Below are positions 12,307 to 16,032 of a stretch of 16,032 nucleotides of DNA, one piece after another; the stretch's first letter is position 1, and each line of letters starts with the position of its first letter. Location of the stretch: the NCBI GenBank assembly GCA_013151655.1, contig JAADHX010000104.1, positions 1-16,032 on the forward strand, given 5' to 3'. A program made the position numbers and the translations under genes. The notes below the pieces were generated by a model. It had not been told where the DNA came from. It saw only the letters and a list, made by a program, of their open reading frames with translations, and did not search any database. The stretch is from Actinomycetota bacterium. GTDB lineage: Bacteria > Actinomycetota > Acidimicrobiia > Acidimicrobiales > Poriferisodalaceae.

Positions 12307-14727
12307 TTAGAAGACGACTTCTTCGATGCGACGCGCGAAGTTCGCCGCGATCTTGGGCCAGCTGAATCTGTCCTCCACAAGTTTGCGGGCTCTCGAAGCC
12401 TGCGCCACACGGCTCGCATCATCGTGATCGACTTCGACGATGCGAGTTAGCTCGGCTGCGAAATCGTCCATCTCGGCAACGGCGAACAAACCTTCGGCGT
12501 TCGGTAGACCTCGAGCGCCAATGGGTGTCGTTAGTGGAACCATCCCGCTGGCCAAATATTCGACCATCTTGAGATTCGTGCCGCTTCCCGTTTCCATGGG
12601 GTTCAGACCGATGTCGGCCACCGCCAACAGGGCTCGTTTCGTTGCCGCGCCGATGAGCCCGAGCTGAACGACGTTGTCGGGCAGCGTTTTGCCTCTGAAG
12701 TAGTCGCAGTGACTTCCGACCATCAAGAAGAGCAGTCGAGAGTCCGAAGCCGCAATCTCATGAAGGGCCGCAGCGGCGTCGAGGTTCGGCTGGTGCCAAC
12801 TGGCCAGGAAGATTCCCACGCGCTGTTCGGGGCTCGCCTGCATTGACTTCAGCCAGCGACGCCGATTGGCGATCCGGGTTGGACCATCGACAAAAGGAAT
12901 CGCCTCGATGTCGGCTCCGTTGGGCACCACCGCAATTGGAGGAGTCTCGCCGTAAACAGCGCCGAACATCATGGCATCTTCGGCCGAACACGCACCCACC
13001 AACGATGCCCGGTCGAGGGTGGCGGCTTCCAAGTTTCGTGTCTCCTGCACCGCCCGATCGGCCTCATGACCCGGTGGAAACATTGAATCTTTGAGCCGAG
13101 CCTCCACGTTGTAGGCATCATAGATAACCGGCAGCTCAACGCCAGCTAAGCCGAGCGCTGGCTCCATGTAGGGATGCGACAAGATGATGGCATCGCTAGT
13201 GGCTGTGAGCTCGCGAAGTTGGCGGAGGTACTCGGGCGACAAGTGCAGCCCAAGGCCTCCATAGATGTCGTTGACGGGGATTCCGATCTTGGCCCCCATC
13301 TCGCCTTCAAAAACTGCATGCTCTTGACTGCGCGGCACCGCGGTTTCGGTAAATCCAGGGCTCGACGTGGTCACCGAAAGCGGTACATGTGACTCTGCTA
13401 GAGACAAAAGGTGAACATCGAAGTGTTTCGCCAACCCTCGGCCGAGATGGAACGCCCGCAACTGCCCACCACCGCGAGGGTCGTGGGCCGTGAACGTGTT
13501 CAGCGCCAGCAGTTGAGGTTTGTTGCGCCGCGGTGGCAGCTGACTGGTTTGTTTCGTGACTCGTTGGCTAGCAGCGGGCGACGGGCGAACGAGTAGACGA
13601 GTAGCCACGCCCCAGTTGACGTCGGCCAATCGGCCGAGGCCGGCCAAGCCGAGTGAGCGCGATCGATCCGGCCTCTGACAGGCCTCGGTCATGGCTGTGG
13701 CCAAGGCTGAGGTTGTGGGCTCCACCACCCACCCGTTGAGACCGTCCTCGACTACTTCGGTTGGACCGCCCGAATCGGTTGTGGTGATGACTGGCGTCGA
13801 ACTTTGGAGGGCTTCGAGGGTGATAAGCCCAAAGTCCTCATCCTTTGGAATGAAAGGCACTGCGATCGCACTCGCGTACAGGTCCGGGAGTTGTTTGTCA
13901 GGAACGAACCCGAGGAAGACGATCCGGCGATCCCCCTTAGCGAGGGCCTTGAGTGCTTCGTCTTCTGGGCCGCTGCCAGCGATTCGAAACTCGACCTCGA
14001 CGTCTGTTTCCATGAACGCCTCGATGAGTAGGTCGAGACGTTTGGGTTTGTCGAGCCTGCTGATGCTGAATAGGTACCCGCCAGGGCCGGTTCCAACAAC
14101 AAGAGGTAGATCCGTCGGAGGATGGATGATGTTCACGGCAGCATCAGCCGGAAAGTACCCAGGGCGATCGGCAACGACTTGAGCTACTGCAGTGTGGCGG
14201 CGGATTGCCTTCGTCGATAGCCCGATGCGATCGAGCGAGTGCACGAGTTTGCGAGCAAACGGTCCTGGGTAACCAAACAGCGGATGGTTTGGCCCGAGAC
14301 GAGCCAGCGCTTCGTCGTAGATCGCAAATACTGCGTCGATCTCGGATCGATCGTTGCCAACACGATCGAGGCGTTCCACCAGGTCCACAGATGACGGATC
14401 GCCGACCTCCAACGGAAAAGAACTGGGGTAGGTGTCGTACAGGCCCCGAAGAACATGAGACATGTACACGTGGTGATTCGGGTGCTCGACCATCCAGCCC
14501 GGGTATTTGCCAGAGAAGACGATTTCGAAACCCGATAGATCCAACGCCACATGTTTGCGGTACCCGTCCATTACTTCGTGCAGGTTCGTTTCGGGGAACG
14601 GGATCTTGATCAGCTCGGCTTGATGCGACGTCTCGTTGTTGACATGGTTGACAAACCCTGACCAATGTCGCTCGTAGCCACCTCGTCCGTACGGGACCGG
14701 AGCAGGGGCAATGACTCCAATCTTCAT
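12307..14727 (-). CDS. Two-headed glycosyltransferase: tandem GT4 (GT-B fold) domains
   Basis: At 806 residues this is about twice the size of one GT4 enzyme and reads as two complete GT-B modules. Module 1 (1 to about 378) has an N-terminal G-R-G-G-Y-E-R-H (14-21), the donor-side S-R-L-D-K-P-K-R (223-230), E297-x7-E305 in E-D-F-G-L-I-T-L-E, and G-G-P-T-E-V-V (320-326). A linker rich in Ser, Gln, Lys and Arg (about 380-404) leads to module 2 (about 405-806), with R-G-G-G-Q-L-R-A-F (418-426), V-P-N-G-A-D (601-606) and G-S-G-T-N-L-K-M-V-E-Y-L (714-725), a GT4 subtype in which the acidic pair is spaced differently. It probably adds two successive sugars to a lipid-linked chain at the cytoplasmic membrane face. 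The ATG overlaps the stop of the upstream glycosyltransferase gene by 4 bases. Donors and acceptors are unknown; rhamnose is plausible from context. Confidence 0.88.
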   Translation of the reverse strand: MKIGVIAPAPVPYGRGGYERHWSGFVNHVNNETSHQAELIKIPFPETNLHEVMDGYRKHVALDLSGFEIVFSGKYPGWMVEHPNHHVYMSHVLRGLYDTYPSSFPLEVGDPSSVDLVERLDRVGNDRSEIDAVFAIYDEALARLGPNHPLFGYPGPFARKLVHSLDRIGLSTKAIRRHTAVAQVVADRPGYFPADAAVNIIHPPTDLPLVVGTGPGGYLFSISRLDKPKRLDLLIEAFMETDVEVEFRIAGSGPEDEALKALAKGDRRIVFLGFVPDKQLPDLYASAIAVPFIPKDEDFGLITLEALQSSTPVITTTDSGGPTEVVEDGLNGWVVEPTTSALATAMTEACQRPDRSRSLGLAGLGRLADVNWGVATRLLVRPSPAASQRVTKQTSQLPPRRNKPQLLALNTFTAHDPRGGGQLRAFHLGRGLAKHFDVHLLSLAESHVPLSVTTSSPGFTETAVPRSQEHAVFEGEMGAKIGIPVNDIYGGLGLHLSPEYLRQLRELTATSDAIILSHPYMEPALGLAGVELPVIYDAYNVEARLKDSMFPPGHEADRAVQETRNLEAATLDRASLVGACSAEDAMMFGAVYGETPPIAVVPNGADIEAIPFVDGPTRIANRRRWLKSMQASPEQRVGIFLASWHQPNLDAAAALHEIAASDSRLLFLMVGSHCDYFRGKTLPDNVVQLGLIGAATKRALLAVADIGLNPMETGSGTNLKMVEYLASGMVPLTTPIGARGLPNAEGLFAVAEMDDFAAELTRIVEVDHDDASRVAQASRARKLVEDRFSWPKIAANFARRIEEVVF

Positions 14728-15923
14728 GAGGCGTTCACTGTCGCGGCCAGGGCGTCATCGAGTTGGGAGTGGGCTCGTTCCCAGGTGAACTCCGCAGCTG
14801 TTGCCAACGCACCTGCGCTCAGCGAGTCTGCGAGCGACTCACTAGCGGTGATTGACCGGACAGCCGCAGCGATGGCTTCGGGTTCAGGCTCGGCAACGAG
14901 ACCGTTGACGCCATCATCGACGAACTCTGCCAATCCGCCTCCGTCGGAACACACCACTACGGGAACGCCGTGGGTGAACGCTTCAAGAGCAGTAAGTCCA
15001 TAATCCTCGTTGTAAGCAGGCGCGACTAGACACTTGGCGTTCTCGTAGCGTCGGAGCAACTCGTCGTCGCTTAGACGTCCGACAATGTTGACCGGATCCG
15101 ATGGCACGACGACTTCGACGCGTTCTTGGGTGCCGCTTCGTTCCCATGGACGAGCAGCCACATCGAGCCCAGCCGCTTTCTCGGCAGCCCAGCGACGAAC
15201 GGCGCCCAGTTGGCCTCCGGAGCCAACCAGCGTCGCTGGAGCACCGAACCCACAGTGTGCAGCAGCGACAAACATCTCTGTACGTTTGGTGAACTCGTTG
15301 CGGCTCACACAGAGAATTTCGCTGCGATGGGCGGTGGATCGTTTGTCGGTAGCGGCCTCACCGCGCCGCGATGTCACTCCCGAGATCGGACCGGCGTGAA
15401 ACTGGGTGATGATCTCCGGCGCCACGTTCCAATAGTTGACCAGGCGGTCCGCCACGGTACGAGACGGCGCCAAGAATTGGCTAATCGATGGCACATACTT
15501 GCGATCAAAAGACCAGACTCGTTGGCATGCTTCGTCGTATTGCTCGCGGTCGACCCCGTTGATTGACGCAAACTTGTCGGCCAAGTCGTAGAAGACTCGG
15601 TGATGGTGATAGAAGATCGCAAGTTTACGAGGGTGCTCTACGGCCCAACTGGCTGGTTGAGTTGTGATCACAAGGTCGAACGCTGATGCGTCAACCTGAC
15701 TGAATCGGTCCAATAGCGACTCATAGGAGTACACATCTGGCGCGTCGGCCCACTCCGCGTCGTCGATCTCCTTGCCTGCAATCACGTGATCTGGCGGCGC
15801 CCCAGGGACACTCAAGAGAGAGACGCTGTGACCACTGGCTTCAAGGTGGGTAACTACACGTCCAAGGAGAATCTCGAATCCACCTTCGATTCCCCAATCT
15901 GGCTTGGCCACCCCAATGCGCAT
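14724..15923 (-). CDS. GT4-family glycosyltransferase
   Basis: The 399-residue product is a single GT-B enzyme. The N-terminal acceptor-side half begins M-R-I-G-V-A-K-P-D-W-G-I-E-G-G-F-E (1-17) and includes V-E-H-P (95-98) and F-Y-H-H-H-R-V-F-Y-D (104-113). The C-terminal half has the donor-contact S-R-N-E-F-T-K-R (207-214), the E306-x7-E314 motif in E-D-Y-G-L-T-A-L-E, and G-G-G-L-A-E-F-V (328-335). Retaining transfer from a nucleotide sugar is expected of the family. Its N-terminal half resembles that of module 1 in the neighbouring 806-residue enzyme (shared V-E-H-P and L/F-Y-D segments), suggesting common origin. The ATG at 15923 follows one base after the stop of the upstream partial gene, and its own stop overlaps the next start (ATGA), so it lies inside a tightly packed operon. 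The sugar is unknown. Confidence 0.9.
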   Translation of the reverse strand: MRIGVAKPDWGIEGGFEILLGRVVTHLEASGHSVSLLSVPGAPPDHVIAGKEIDDAEWADAPDVYSYESLLDRFSQVDASAFDLVITTQPASWAVEHPRKLAIFYHHHRVFYDLADKFASINGVDREQYDEACQRVWSFDRKYVPSISQFLAPSRTVADRLVNYWNVAPEIITQFHAGPISGVTSRRGEAATDKRSTAHRSEILCVSRNEFTKRTEMFVAAAHCGFGAPATLVGSGGQLGAVRRWAAEKAAGLDVAARPWERSGTQERVEVVVPSDPVNIVGRLSDDELLRRYENAKCLVAPAYNEDYGLTALEAFTHGVPVVVCSDGGGLAEFVDDGVNGLVAEPEPEAIAAAVRSITASESLADSLSAGALATAAEFTWERAHSQLDDALAATVNAS

Positions 15924-15924
15924 C

Positions 15925-16032
15925 TCAATCGCTGCCGGCGCCGGGCTTTGTTGCCAAAACGGCTACATCCTGAGGGCCGAACATTGCCCAACGAATCGAC
16001 CGTTCGACATCGGTTGTGGAATCGTCGTCCAG
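15925..16032 (-). CDS. C-terminal tail of an unidentified protein (partial at right edge)
   Basis: An open minus-strand frame runs from the right edge to TGA at 15927-15925, giving 35 residues that include D-V-E-R-S-I-R-W-A-M-F-G-P-Q-D-V-A-V-L and end K-P-G-A-G-S-D. The stop is one base before the ATG of the glycosyltransferase (TGA-G-ATG), the tight spacing expected inside an operon, and third positions are GC-biased. I do not recognise the family from so short a tail. By context it is probably another glycan-assembly gene. Confidence 0.55.
   Translation of the reverse strand: MDDDSTTDVERSIRWAMFGPQDVAVLATKPGAGSD

Noticed and set aside
15935..15944. Perfect CCGGCGCCGG palindrome near the right edge
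   Set aside because: It falls inside codons of the partial gene (Pro-Gly-Ala-Gly) and has no spacer for a hairpin.

Overview
The window looks like an actinobacterial chromosome segment of moderately high GC, roughly 54-65 % by eye depending on the gene. The lineage is inferred from three things: an LpdA-type flavoprotein that lacks the redox disulfide, as in mycobacteria; a fused biotin carboxylase-BCCP carboxylase subunit paired with a BirA that has no DNA-binding domain; and a Wzm/Wzt plus rhamnose cluster beside actinobacterial-type GT4 enzymes. Acidimicrobiia would fit, but the sequence alone does not settle it. No rRNA, tRNA, CRISPR array, transposase or integrase was seen. No stretch longer than 300 bases lacks a gene.

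Left part (1-3307): the C-terminus of a flippase-like / lysylphosphatidylglycerol-synthase-type membrane protein runs in from the left edge (+). It faces a convergent 512-residue GT-C-like membrane glycosyltransferase candidate (-). Diverging from that across 66 bp is an LpdA-like NAD(P)H flavoprotein (+).

Middle part (3323-7739): a minus-strand run encodes a biotin carboxylase/BCCP subunit, a SAM methyltransferase overlapping it by one base (TGATG), and, 83 bp further on, RmlA. The biotin protein ligase gene birA diverges from the carboxylase across about 117 bp, so the biotin enzyme and the ligase that presumably modifies it are back to back.

Right part (7767-16032): rmlC-rmlB-rmlD follow birA on the plus strand, with 4-bp ATGA overlaps between the rml genes. 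After a 77-bp gap holding a strong hairpin come wzm and wzt, an ABC polysaccharide exporter whose ATPase carries a C-terminal sugar-binding domain. Convergent to these are two GT4 glycosyltransferase genes (-), one a two-headed 806-residue fusion, preceded by the tail of another minus-strand gene cut by the right edge.

Working together: RmlA, RmlC, RmlB and RmlD would supply dTDP-L-rhamnose. The GT4 enzymes would build a rhamnose-containing chain on a lipid carrier, and Wzm/Wzt would export it. The membrane glycosyltransferase and the flippase-like protein may act in the same envelope pathway. The methyltransferase is a candidate for a chain-end or sugar modification. The carboxylase/BirA pair belongs to acyl-CoA carboxylation (lipid or propionyl metabolism) and sits inside the surface-glycan genes, splitting rmlA from rmlCBD.
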